Source: Monarcha castaneiventris obscurior (taxonomy: Eukaryota > Chordata > Aves > Passeriformes > Monarchidae). Taken from it: DNA of 64,000 nucleotides. The notes beneath the pieces are model-generated. The model saw only the letters and a program-made list of their open reading frames with translations, was not told where the DNA came from and made no database searches. This document shows positions 1 to 11,486 of the stretch, piece after piece; position 1 is the stretch's first letter; each line of letters opens with the position of its first letter. Made by a program: the position numbers and the translations under genes. The DNA is taken from NCBI GenBank assembly GCA_026261815.1, contig JAMPIT010000575.1:26498501-26562500 (forward strand). Reading direction: 5' to 3'.

Positions 1-3000
1 AAACTTTCAAAGTTCCTAAGAACTAAGAACACCAGGATATAAATGTCATTGAGCAGTAGGGTGCAATTAGGAGGCAGTGCCTTGATAGAAAGAGAGCAGC
101 TGATTGGTAACAGGCCAGTGGTAGCTGTGCTGGCCTCCTGTGTGCAACCAAGGGTGAGAAGGGGTGCACTCCCCCCTTTCCCAAGCACAGTCCTCACCTG
201 TGCTGCTTTGTTTGGCTACATGGGCAACACAGGCAGCAATGGCTGACATGTTCTGCAGCAAACAGAGCCACAGCTTGGGCAAACTCGGCACCAAGCAGTG
301 TAATAAGGATCACACAGGGCAATTATGTATTCCCTGGGCCCTCGCTTCCACCTCCCACGTTACGCAAGTGAGCAGGGAAGGGACTTTCACCAGAGGTTAG
401 GAAAACTGGGATTTATAACATTGGTGGCAGGTGGAACAGGGGAGATTGTGGGACCAAGGGAGCCAAGTATTTTAAGCATCTGTTATAGGCCTGTGCCAGA
501 TGGAGGATACCAGACAAGATGTGCCATTTGTCTGTTCTTGAATGGAATTTCCTATGTCCCTAATACCAAGCAAACTCTGTTTATTTATAATATAACTACT
601 TCTGGTTTTGTAGAGATGATATACAGCACATTTTATCTTTTTACTTTCACAATGACATTTAAACACTTGGAAAGTTATTTCTTTAGCTGTGTAAATTCAG
701 TTAGGAGGGTTTTTGCTTTGTCATGGGTGGATCTGTAAAGGCTGGACAACTACTCAGTTTAGGAAGGCTGCCTTGTGTAATTTCCAGAAGTACAGTTTTC
801 TCTAACACTTGTCTGGGTTAAAAATGGGACTCAGGTTCTTACAAGACCTGTGTCAGGCAGTGATTTCAAGTGATCATTTGCATGGCACAGAAAGAAGAAT
901 TATTTGGGAAATGCTGACTGTTCTCTCCTGACAGTGGATTTTCTTCCAACTCCAAGTGATTATATTTAATAAGTAATTCCAATTATTTCCCAAAGGAATA
1001 AGCAGGAATTTCTAAGCAAAACATTTTCTCAGAATATGTCAATTCAAAACTACAGCTTCCTAGTGGAAATGCATACATTAGTCGTAAAATGAAATGTCTC
1101 CCATTTCTTGGAGTGCATTTCTTGACAAATTGTGACAGAAACACAGACTTCCCAGAGTAACAGCATCTCATAATGAGACTGATTATCTGTAGTTGATTAT
1201 TCTACCTTTAAGTCTCTCTGCTACCTTGTTAGTACAAAAGACATAAGCCACAAATTACATTTAAGACCAGGAGAAAAAGTCAGTGCTGATATATCTAGCT
1301 CTAAAAGGAAAATGGAACAGCCCCACTGTCCCAAGACCTGGACTCCAGAGTAAGCCAATTGCACAGAAGAGTCCATCTTCTGCGTATCAACCTTGATTTC
1401 TGTCAGCACCCTTCCTGTGACCACTGAATGCTTTGCTCTTGCTCCAAAGGCACATCAGGCTGGACTATCAAACCTGCCAGCCTTTTTCATGGGCCCTTTC
1501 TGGTACCTCTGCTCCAGTGTTGGATCTCCCAGTCCTTTACCAGCAAGCTGTGTTCTGATTACCTCACTGCTCTCTGAACTATGACCTTTATTTGAACTGT
1601 TGCTAGATTTTGAGTTTATAGGAGGTGACACCCAAGACAGACTTCTTGACCTGGGCTCTCAGTTGACCCTAGCTTTTTCACTGAAATGCCTTGGTTTCTC
1701 TTGGACAGGACAAGAGAAATTAAAATAAACAAAAATCTGCAAGATGGAAGAAGTGAAAAGTTGTAGCGACAAATTTACTAACATAACCATAAGGCCCACA
1801 AAAGAACTAATCATAATCCAAGTTCCTCCAGTGATAGTCCCTCCAACATTTTGGGTCACAAAGTACATAAAAGTATGTGCAGTTCACTGCCTGCATAAAT
1901 GTGCTTCAGGAGCTCATCCCCTCCTGCCTCACTTGTTCGGTTTGTAAAGCTGTGGCTGTATTATTAGACTGAGGCAGTGCTCTGAAGTCCAGATTCTGTC
2001 AAGAGTTGTTGTTACAATAATTACTGTAGCAGATGTCAGGAAAAAAAGCAGCCATTCAACAATCAAAAGTACAAACCACAGTCATCACTTGTGTTGTGTG
2101 TTATTGCAGGTATAGAACCAACAGAGCAGAAAAATGTTCACACTTGCTTCTAGATGTAATCCTCTGTTAGGAGAGTACTTCCCTTCCCACCCCACAAAGG
2201 TTTTTCCAGTACACTTTGCTGTTTTTAGCTGTAGCTAGAAAAGATACAGCTGCATTTTTTGGCTTATACAGCTTGAGCTCAACATTCAGCAACAGCTTAG
2301 TCTGAGCTGTTTTACAAAACTATTTTTCTGTAAACATTTTCATTCAATAGTTACCATGCAATATGTATGCTGCCTTAAAACACACTAGTGACTGCGTGCC
2401 TTATCTTTGTATTGCCAGATTGGTCAGATACGTACTTGGGAGGTGGTCTGAAAGCTGGGGACAGAGGTGAAACAAAGTACTTAATGAAAGCTGGATTCTG
2501 ACACAGAGTCCTGTGATAGACAGTCTGACAAGCTGCTGCTGAGTGACACAAGAGAGCAGCATCTCAACTGGCAGCTGAATTAATATAGTCAGTTTGAATA
2601 AGAATTTGTAAGTTAGCCTTTAGCTCATGGCTTTGGAAACTGTCATTTGCAAATGGACCTCACACAAACAGAGGGTCCAGGCTGGGGCTTGGGGGTTTTG
2701 CACACATTTACACTTTCAGGTACTCATGTCCTTGCTTGAGGTTCAGGACAATCATAAATGTAGCTAAATCATGCAGTGTACAGAGGCTGCTTTAAGGACG
2801 CTGCTGCTTCCCACAGAGGTAAAGTCCGGCCAAGAATAGCATGTGTTTCCTCCTCTGCATCTAGCACAACTGCAGCTAAGTGGTTGCTTATGTTCAAAAA
2901 TGAATGAAATATTCAATGAAAACAAGAGTCTTCACTGACACGACCACTGCTTCTTAATCATTACACAGAATAGTGTTGTCTTGCCCAAGCGTGCCTGGCT

Positions 3001-3334
3001 CTCTAAGAATAATGGAGACAGGACAGTGTTTGGATAGCTGCTGTTTTTCTGAAGAGTGGGGAGGGTGTGCCTGTTTTGGGGGCATGTTCACAAAAGTTTT
3101 AGCCTAGAAAGAAAGAGATACATCTGGAAAGAGCATAAACCAGGTTGCCAGACTCTGGCACTGCTACTAGAAATAATTCTTTCTCAGGAAAGTACCAAAA
3201 TGTGGCTGTCTGGTTTGCCCACAAGTATCTGGGCATTTTTCTTGGCAGGCAGGGATACTGGCGGCTGTTTGGCATTTTGATTGCTGCCCCAACTAGTGTC
3301 TATTCTTTCTCTGCTGAAGATGGAAGAATACACT
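1..3334. other. Unique non-coding sequence, nothing recognised
   Basis: AT-rich sequence with stop codons in all frames. The longest open frame, 325-738 on the plus strand (137 codons), has no domain, repeat or composition that suggests a protein, and no splice context I could support. No transposon boundary or tandem repeat was recognised. Confidence 0.5.
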
Positions 3335-3800
3335 TGTGGTTAAATCACTGGCCTAGGGATTAGGCAAAGTGGCTTCTGCTCAGATTTTAGTCTGCATCCT
3401 TGGCCAGGTCACTTAAGCAAGAATTTTGAGAAGTGCTCAGCACCCACAAACGGGATCAGATTTTTCAAAAGCTTTCTGCTTCCACCGAGGCAGTGGCCAG
3501 ATGATCAAAGGAACTTCTTAGAAAATCTGGCTGCAAGTGTCACTGCGAGAGCAACTGGGTGCTGATCACTCGTGAAAATCTGGTTCTCATTGAGGTGCCC
3601 GGATGGGAATCAAACTCTCCATCTAGCTCCCATCATGATGGGAAGACACTTGAGAATCTGGCCAGGAGCAATCTCTGGAAATGCTACACCAGCAACTTTC
3701 TCTGTGCCTCAATTTCCTCTAAAATGAGAGTGATGTTGCCAGGGTTCTTGTAAGGATAAATTTATTAACCTGCTGTGTGTGAGGTTCTTGGATACTTCTG
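3335..3800 (+). mobile_element. Old MIR/CORE-SINE-like element split by inserted sequence
   Basis: 3335-3418 resembles the head of a tRNA-derived amniote SINE: GTGGTTAAATCACTGGCC is the degenerate A-box side, followed by a GCCAGGTCACTTAA stretch like the MIR core. 3695-3800 resembles the distal part: CTCTGTGCCTCAATTTCC, then TAAAATGAGAGTGATG, then a GTAAGGATAAATTTATTAA tail. The 280 bp between them do not fit a SINE. They contain GTGCTCAGCACCCACAA and repeated AAATCTGG/AGAATCTGG motifs, which look like a second old repeat lodged inside. Family naming is from memory of MIR consensus features and the copy is highly diverged. Confidence 0.45.
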
Positions 3801-4790
3801 CAGCCAGAAGAGGGAGGTGAAGCATTTGTAGCATAGTATCTTTCCAGACATACCAATCATCTGTGTAAACAGGAGTGTGTTAAAGTGACTGGAGCAAGAG
3901 TCCAGGAGTCAGCTTTGCTCTGTGTACAATTTACAAGCCTTCAAGTTCAGGAGCTGCTGCTCTTCGTCTCAAATCCTTGATCACAATTCAGGGCTTCACC
4001 ATGCTAGAGGGTGTAACATACAGATGAAAAGGACTCAGCCTTAAAAACCTTTGTGCTGAACAAAGGGGGGCCAGGAGAATACATTGTTAAGAAATGATGA
4101 AACTGTTCCGTTCAGCTGTTTGCCCTCTGAACTCCCTGCCTGTTGAGTACAGTAATTTTATAATTTTCTTTCCTCACATGATATTTCTTTCCTCACGTCC
4201 CACCCAAGTATTTGGTATTTCTGGGGGGAGTTTTGAGGGTTTAGAATTTTAGCTCTACAGGACTGGTTACTCTTCCTATACTAGATACCCATATACAGTA
4301 GTATCTTTTGCAGGTGGGTTTTTGGATTTTAAGACCCAAGAACATTAACTTCAAAATGGACCTTTTTTTCCTTTCTCCTTTTTTAAAACTCACAGTGGCT
4401 TCAGTTTCACCTCCAGATGTGGAAATCTGCAAGGTCCTGAACCTCCTGTAGTGTGTGCTGGAGCAGTCTTCCTTCTCTTTCTGAGCAGCCACCCCTCACA
4501 TGATGCGACATTTTCTTTCCAGCTGAGAGTGGAGCCCCCCCACTTCAGCCCCCCTCATTTTTGGCCTTCCAGCACTGTCAGCATCTGTGCGAGCTAATGC
4601 TGCCCAGATCCTTCTCCAAGGGGCACTGAGGGCTGGCACGCAGAAGCAAAGCCCCCAGGCTATATCTCTGAAACCCAAGAAACCTCAAATGCATTGTGTT
4701 TCCATAAATGCTCCTCAGCTGACTGGGCTGTGGGGAGTTTCTGCTCTCCTCAACCCTTGCCTCTCCTTTGGGAATGGCAGGCGCAGGTTG
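3801..4790. other. Unique sequence leading into a GC-rich patch
   Basis: No repeat or gene recognised. GC content and C-runs rise from about 4,530. Minus-strand open frames here are continuations of the frame that runs through the minisatellite and show no independent coding signal. Confidence 0.45.
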
Positions 4791-4799
4791 TAAATGAGT

Positions 4800-5445
4800 T
4801 TTCTGACTGCCCCGTGCAGAAATGGCGCCGACATCGGAATGTGCGGGAACCACAACCACCACATGAGGCGGGAGGTGCTCCAGGGTGAGGGGGGCCCAGC
4901 CTGACTGATGAAGGCCCCAAGCCGGGGCCATGCTTGGCCTGGCACTTCCCTCGCCACAGCCTGGTGAGGGTAAGATGTCACCACAGCCTGCTGAGGGCGA
5001 GATGTCACCACAGCTTGGTGAGGGCAAGATATCACCACAGCTTGGTGAGGGCAAGATGTCACCGCAGCCTGGTGAGGGCGAGATGTCACCACAGCTTGGT
5101 GAGGGCAAGATATCACCACAGCTTGGTGAGGGTGAGATGTCACTGCAGCCTGGTGAGGGTGAGATGTCACTGCAGCCTGGTGAGGGCGAGATGTCACCGC
5201 GGCCTGGTGAGGGCGAGATGTCACCGCAGCCTGGTGAGGGTGAGGCGTCGCCACAGCCTGGTGAGGGGAAGATGTCGCCACAGCCTGCTGAGGGCGAGAT
5301 GTCACCACAACCTGGTGAGGACGAGCTGCCACCACCCCGCTGGGCCATGGCAGCTTTCCTCAGGACCGTGTTACTGGCAGGTAATGGCCGTGGAGCCGGG
5401 TGGAGCCCTCAGGGTGCCCTGCGGTTTGACTTTGTTTTAGAGTAG
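4800..5445. promoter_or_regulatory. Small CpG-rich patch around a minisatellite
   Basis: CpG dinucleotides become frequent from about 4,810 (GGCGCCGACATCGG, GAGGCGGG) and continue through the tandem array. AAATGGCGCC at 4,820-4,829 is a near match to the YY1 motif, which is often found at transcription starts. No TATA box or open reading frame with recognisable content was found. The patch could be a weak promoter or simply a GC-rich tandem repeat locus; the second is at least as likely. Confidence 0.25.
4957..5334. repeat. 27-bp minisatellite, 14 units
   Basis: Fourteen consecutive 27-bp units without any indel. The typical unit begins CAGCCTGGTGAGGGCGAG and ends ATGTCACCA. Units 2 and 13 are identical, and so are units 3 and 6, which suggests exchange or multi-unit duplication. 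Because 27 is divisible by three, several frames stay open on both strands, including plus-strand nine-residue repeats of type PQPGEGEMS and minus-strand repeats of type SPSPGCGDI. Nothing supports translation. Each unit carries a donor-like CTG/GTGAGG on the plus strand and an acceptor-like CCCTCACCAG/G on the minus strand. Confidence 0.95.
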
Positions 5446-5458
5446 ACTACAACAAGAT

Positions 5459-5930
5459 TGTCGTTAAATGCAATCCGCTTGTTGCAAAACGTGGAGTATG
5501 GGAAATTTTCTTAAGAAAGGATGCTCTTTAATGTTTGATCTTTGTATACTCTCAAGCCTGATCAACAGGAAGGGAGATTTAATCCGTGAAACAGAGAACA
5601 GCTAAGAAGCAAGTTCTAAGTGATGTCCAGGAGATAGAAATCTAATTACTTGTTGGTAGAATCGCCTTGTTAAGGTTTAGGCCTTGATGTTAAGGTTTAG
5701 GCCTTGACATGCTTCTGTGATCTTAGACCTGGGGGAAGGTTAACAAAGCTTGGGAAGAAGGATGTCCACTGATAGTGGACACAAAGAATGCAGAATTTAC
5801 AGAATGCAGACACAAACCCCTGCTATCTCGAAAGCTTTTGGGCATTAGGTACAACATTTTGTGTTTTCCTGAAGCCTCAACTTAGAAGCACTTGAGAGAG
5901 CAAAAATATTTCTCCTCATCATCGCTGGTG
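5459..5930 (+). mobile_element. Possible solitary or truncated LTR of an endogenous retroelement
   Basis: The block directly right of the minisatellite has an LTR-like size and could run from TGTCG at 5,458 to CTCATCA at 5,924. It is followed four bases later by TGGTGGCAGAG, which could be a degenerate tRNA primer-binding site. It contains a 20-bp tandem duplication and a short hairpin at 5,763-5,781 (TGTCCACT, loop GAT, AGTGGACA). No gag or pol sequence follows, and no second LTR was found. The assignment rests on structure and a vague resemblance to avian ERV LTRs, so it is tentative. Confidence 0.25.
5668..5707. repeat. 20-bp perfect tandem duplication
   Basis: TGTTAAGGTTTAGGCCTTGA occurs twice head to tail without mismatch. 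The bases just before it (GCCTTGT) partly repeat the unit end. It lies within the possible LTR. Confidence 0.95.
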
Positions 5931-5935
5931 GCAGA

Positions 5936-8900
5936 GAAGGAGAAGGCAGGAAGGAAGGGTTGCTGCACCCTGAGCTGAGGTCTGTCATGCTGAATGCCCC
6001 CAGAAAGTCCCATGTTACTTCCTCAGTCAGCTTCAGGTTTGGGGGGAATTGCAGGAGCAGCTCTCGGTCTCAGATGCAGTCATTGTTTTGAAGGATGAGG
6101 CTGTGTGTATGTTGTGAATGTACATCAAGCTAAAATTCCAGCTCTTGAAACAAGCTTGACAAATGGAGCATTGAAAATATAATAGGTTTCTGTTTGCTTA
6201 TTTTTGAAATATTTGTTTTCGTGAGATAAGCAGTTATTAGAAAGTTTGAAGCACATGTAGCAGAGAAAATATCTGTGAGCAGTCACAAATCAAACTTATT
6301 TTGCTTTTCAGTCCTTTTGTATTGAGTTCTTGACAGTGTTTAGCATAGGAGTGAGAGATGCGATGTCGAAAATAGGGTATTTCAAAGAATAATATAAAAT
6401 ATTCATTGTAAGTGAATTCTGAACTCAGTGAAAGGCAGTTTTTGTGCTTGAAATTTGAATTGAAGAGCTATTTTGTCTTGACTGTGGACCAGAAATAATC
6501 CATAAGAATCACATACCAGAACTAGCCACCATTGCTTGGATTTTAGACACTGAGTATTTGCAGCTAGTTGCTTAATAGCAATCTAAAATCTGAATGGAAT
6601 GAAGGTGACATTACAAAACATAGCTGAGACAAATGGATTTCCTTTAACCTACAATTTAAAAGCCATCTGATAATTCTATACCAGTGCATAAATTAAAAAA
6701 AAAAATACTCCTGCAAATTACTCTTTAATCAAGTATGAGGACTGAATGTTACACATACAGTTTTCTCTATGAACAATGTTTTTAACTGAGACTAGTAATG
6801 CCAGCTTAAGAAGAATCCTAAAATGTTTTCCATGTTTGCTTATGTAATAAGTTATGCTCAGATATCCAAAAAATAATAATAATCTGTAGGAGTTCCTAAG
6901 CATAAAAACTAAAAAAAACCCATCCTTGCAGTGGCAGCTTGGACTGTACTGCATAGAACTCCTAAATTTAGGTAGGGTGGTTGAACTGGAGGAGAGCAGG
7001 AATTCCTGTTACAGACAGAGAATGTCCAACTATGGCATCACCTTCTTCTGTGGAAGACAGAAATTGCTGCTGCCTCTGCACCTATAGGAACACACAGCAA
7101 GACAGTCTGGAGATCTCACTGCCTGGCTTGGCATGCAACTTGTGTGCACAGCAGGAGCTCAGTTCATCATGAATGCCTTCAGCCTTCACTGCAGTGTATT
7201 TTTTGAGCTATTCATCCATAAGGCTGGGATAAGATAGGACAGAATCCTTCCAGTGGTTAATTCACTTAGGGAATTGCTGCTTAATAAATAGGCAGGGTAG
7301 CTCTTCTGAACTAACACTCAGCCAGTGAATTACACATTAAAGTACTGAGGCTTGTTCAGCAGCCTACAGCAGCATATCACAAGGTGTACCCACAACAAAT
7401 ATTGCAGTCCTGGAATATCTTCAATTAGAGCCTAATAATGATTACAGCCTTTTTTGAAAGCATATCTGGATTTTGCTAAGCTCTGCCTACCTTCAGCAAA
7501 AGTCTGTCCATTCATTGGAGGGCTTATGTTCTGTTCCAATGTTCTTTTTTTTTTTACCCTGAGTTAACCAGAACTTGGCTTTGATCCTTTAAATCCTTCT
7601 CCCTATCAATTCTGCAACCACAGAGGCAGTTTATTACTGAAAAGAAATCTAAGAATCAGTTTTGGCCAGCATTGTCTTGGAAAGTTCATTTTATTAACAT
7701 GGTTTTGGTTTTATTTCAAAAAACACTTTGACAAGTACTGACATTTTTGGAACCAGTAAAGCACAAGAGACTTACTCCTAAAGGCCTAAGCTTTGCATTT
7801 TTCTGCAGCAAACAATGTGATGTGCTACTATGGTAAATTCAATTCAAGCCACTGACTGAAAGGAAATAAGTAGTGAATGTTGTCCTTTTTTTCCCTTCAT
7901 TTTCTAAAATACGTTTTGTGTGAATGTTAGTGCTTGTGAGATATACTTCCTTAACTACTCTGCTTATTAGCTTTTTATCTATAGTGCAGGTGACAGATCT
8001 ATCAATGCTGGCAACATAAACTTTCCTCACACATCTGCTTTTATTGCTCAGCTTTGACCTAAAGCAGCTACCTCTTGACTTTTTGCTGAGCTTTGCCAGC
8101 AAGTGTCCCAGTTGTGTGTTTTACATTAATATCCATCAACTGAGAGATCACCTACTTCATTTAAAAAGGAATACTAGGAAGTATCTGAATAACTTTTTTT
8201 TTTTGTTGCTGCTTTTCTTTAAGGCAAGCTGAAAGAGAATTTCTGGTCTCCAAGCTACATAAAGACTCCTGTTCTGATACTATGCATTCGCTGGAACTCC
8301 ACATGTGATGGGAAGAATGGAAGGGCAGAACAGAGGTGAGTTATGTGCTGGCATAAGCAGACTTGACAGCTAGATTTCTTCAGTGGTAAATTGATTATCT
8401 TTGGTTTGAGTGTCCCTGGGGTTGTGCCACCTTCCATTCTGTCCGTTTGAAAACTATGTTGAGTAAGCGAGAGGCAAAGTAAGCACCTCCATTTCAGAGA
8501 GTATGTGCTACATACATGTGTTGTTGCTTCATATAAGAGTGGGTTTTGTTAGAAACTTGTTTTACTCTCCAGAATTTTCAGTTGCAAAAATGTTCAAATG
8601 CTTTGCTTGAAGTTCCCAGTGTGCTACTGTCAACTTCTTACTTTCAGAGTGAAGAATGCAGCATTGTGTTGGTCTGGAAAGAGTGGTTGCTTTTTTAGTT
8701 AGCAGGAAACATATGCTGCAGATGTTTCAAAGTTCTGGCTTTTAATATACCTTTGATATCTACTATGTCAAGCTGTTAGTTTTGACTCATTCTCCCTTTA
8801 ATGGGGTAGGTTTTATGTATCCTATATGTTGCCATGCTAGATTCCTAGGAGCTGAAGTAAACTGGCATAGCTGATCCAGGACTTTGTGATTTTTAGTGCT

Positions 8901-11405
8901 GTGGATATTTATTTAAAACAAAAACTCTTTCTTAAGTTTGCAGTACATTTTTTTTTTTCATCTCAACTTTACTTCAAAGTGACTGCATAAATTGTATGAC
9001 CTGTTTCTCCAGTTGTGTAACTAGGTTATATAGGCCTTCTCCTACAGGAATGGAAACAAATAGAAAAAGACATTCTTTTTCTATCTTGTTCTGTGGTGGG
9101 GTTTTCTGTTAGTTTTGCTTTGGTTTTTTTTGAAGGTTGGAGTGTTCTTTTTGGTACCCTTTCCTTCTTACTTGCAAATGTGGAGTTTGCAGAAGCTGAC
9201 ATTCTGAAGTGTTAACACTTCAGGATTGCCAAGAATATTTGTGCTTAACTGCCCAGATGTCTCTAAACTGAGTGTAATGAACACACACACACATTTTTCT
9301 TGAAGAGGTGGAAAAAGCAAGGTGTGCATATGATGCAGAACAGAAGGAATCTCTAACTGTGTAGAATTATGAATGGCATAGCTGCTAACATGCTTCTCAA
9401 ATCCAAAGTGGGAAGTTTCTTACCTACCAGGAAGTCCGTATTATTTTTGAGCGCCCTCATGTTGAACTCAGTGTGGCTGTTGATGAAACCCCATAAAGAA
9501 TGATGTCCACAGACGTGCACAGACACCACAGTCATCAGTTTACCACAGGCTCCCAGCACTGGGAATAGAACCTCAGACCTTCGCCTCCGCAAACACAGCT
9601 GCTCATCTGGCCTGGGCTTTGTAGCCAGCAGAGGGAACTGATAAACACTCTCATAGGGCTGCTTTCTGTGTTTTTTCTAACCAAGAGAGGGCACTGATTC
9701 TCACTCCTTTTGAAAAGGGTCCATTTAGTGTCACCCCTCAACAGTTTCACCTGCCATTCAGGAAGCAACGAACTTACATTTATATTGCTTTTGCTGTAAA
9801 ATATGGACTTCCATGAAGTTCTAATCACCTAAAAATGTCCCAAGACTGCACATTGGTATTAATTCCCTGCAGTGCAACTATGAGACATTAAATTCATTGC
9901 ACATCAAGACAATTACAGAAACACATCCAACATTTCAGGAGTGCAGGGAGAGCAAGCGTAATTGCTTACTGGTGAGTACAGAGAATAGGCACAGTTATTG
10001 CTCAAGACCCACAAAAGGCTTCAGAACCAGGACTCATTGTTATCTTTTTGAACATATACAGCTCCACAACTTTTGCTGGGATTTCTGTTTGCAGAGGGAA
10101 AGCCACAAAAGAGGCAACAACACTACACAAAACTCTAGAAAGTGTAAGTGGCAAAAATAATAAACCTTTGTGCTGTTAAGTACAGCTGTTCGCTGTTTTT
10201 TTAACAGGCAAAACAAACCACCTCTAATGTTTTTGTCTTGTCTTGTTCCTCACTACATCACCTCCACTGAACCATTGCTCTTTCAGAAATATGACAGTAG
10301 TGAAAATTAAAAATTAGCTTCCTGTAGAAGGAAAGAACCCACAGCTTACAAAAATTGGAAGGCAAAAGAAGTAAGGGAAAGTATAGGGGTGTATTTAAGC
10401 ATAAGAGATAAAACTTAATCTTACCTCCCCCGAGATGTATAGCAAGACATAGTGTAAGTGGGCAGAAAATTCTGCCATGCAGATATACTCATAGATACAT
10501 AAAAACTGTCTTCTGTGGCAGATACTGAGATGACCATTAATGGCTCTTTTTTTAGTTCTCCAGTTACCTCTCACACATTCACTACTTTATCTATGAACAA
10601 TGCATGCTTAGCACTAATTTTAAGTTAAAAGAGTAAGAGACAAGGCCTCCATTGCTAGGGTAATAACTCTAGAAATTGAGCACTGGAATGTGTTGGGTGA
10701 GGTGGTTTTTTTGTTTATTTGGTTTTGGTTTTGTTTTGTTGGTTTTGAGGGTTTTTTGAAATGCAGTATTTGCAAGGCCACAGGAGCAATTATGAGTCTG
10801 TACCCTCATAAATTAACTCGAGGCTAAAAACTAAAAGGATAGGACAAATCAGTGGTTGGGGTTTTGGTTTTTCTTTGTTTGCTTGCTTGTTTGTTTGTTT
10901 TAATGGGTATGAAGTTATATCCTGTATGTTTGTAGAAGTGGCACATGATAGTGAATGTAGAAAAAAATGGAAGACTAATATTAATGTCCCCTGATCCTTT
11001 CAATAATTTTGCTTAAACACTGTGAATTTCTCTTTGAGCTCTTTACTGCTGCTGAGTTACCAAGACTGAGTTCTTATAGTCAGATGTTGCCCATAATTTC
11101 TGGTCCACAGCAGTGGCTCTCTGCTTCCTCAGCCTGCCAAGAGTGGGTTGGTCACCTTCAACCACAGAGTGTAAGGAAGCAATGAGCATTTGTTTAATTT
11201 TTTATTTACACCCTCCAAGAAAGATGTATTTGTAAATCCTGTTAAGGGGTTTGTAAAGGGTCTCACAGGAAATTTGAAAGTGTTAGGGGTAAATGACCCC
11301 TCTCAAGATCTGTCACTGGAATGCTCAGCCCTGAAGAGTCATGCAAAGACAGGGCAGCTACAAAGGGGTGGATTTCATAAGGCTGAATACAAAATGAAAT
11401 ATGGG
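5936..11405. other. Unique non-coding sequence with low-complexity GT/T tracts
   Basis: No gene or interspersed repeat recognised. Simple features only: T-runs near 7,543 and 8,192, a short CA run near 9,284, a 20-bp palindrome at 9,204, and TTTG-rich low-complexity stretches at about 10,700-10,760 and 10,860-10,902. Open frames stay under 100 codons. Confidence 0.5.
9204..9223. repeat. 20-bp perfect palindrome
   Basis: CTGAAGTGTTAACACTTCAG equals its own reverse complement. It has a HpaI-type GTTAAC centre. A protein-binding role is possible but unproven, since palindromes of this length can occur by chance. Confidence 0.9.
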
Positions 11406-11486
11406 ATTAAAGTGCTGGCCTAGAAACCAGAGGAGCTGAATCTGACACTCTACCATGAATTTTCCCTGTGACCATGAGTAAAATAT
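11406..11486 (+). mobile_element. Old tRNA-derived SINE fragment, MIR/CORE-SINE-like
   Basis: AGTGCTGGCCTAGAAACCAG, then GAGCTGAATCTGACACTC, then CCTGTGACCATGAGTAAA follow the order of an amniote MIR-type SINE: A-box side, B-box side, and the CTGTGTGACCTTGGGCAAGT core. Divergence is high, as expected of a copy older than birds. No target-site duplication is visible. Confidence 0.45.

Noticed and set aside
4957..5334. CRISPR-like array
   Set aside because: Units are contiguous with no unique spacers, in a vertebrate genome; it is a minisatellite.
4578..5445. Minus-strand 256- and 206-codon and plus-strand 171- and 168-codon frames
   Set aside because: All exist because the minisatellite period is 27 bp; four overlapping frames cannot all be coding, and none has non-repeat domain content.
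9541..9597. tRNA-like sequence around GGGAATAGAACCTC (minus strand GAGGTTCTATTCCC)
   Set aside because: Resembles a T-arm, but no cloverleaf or A-box could be assembled on the minus strand.
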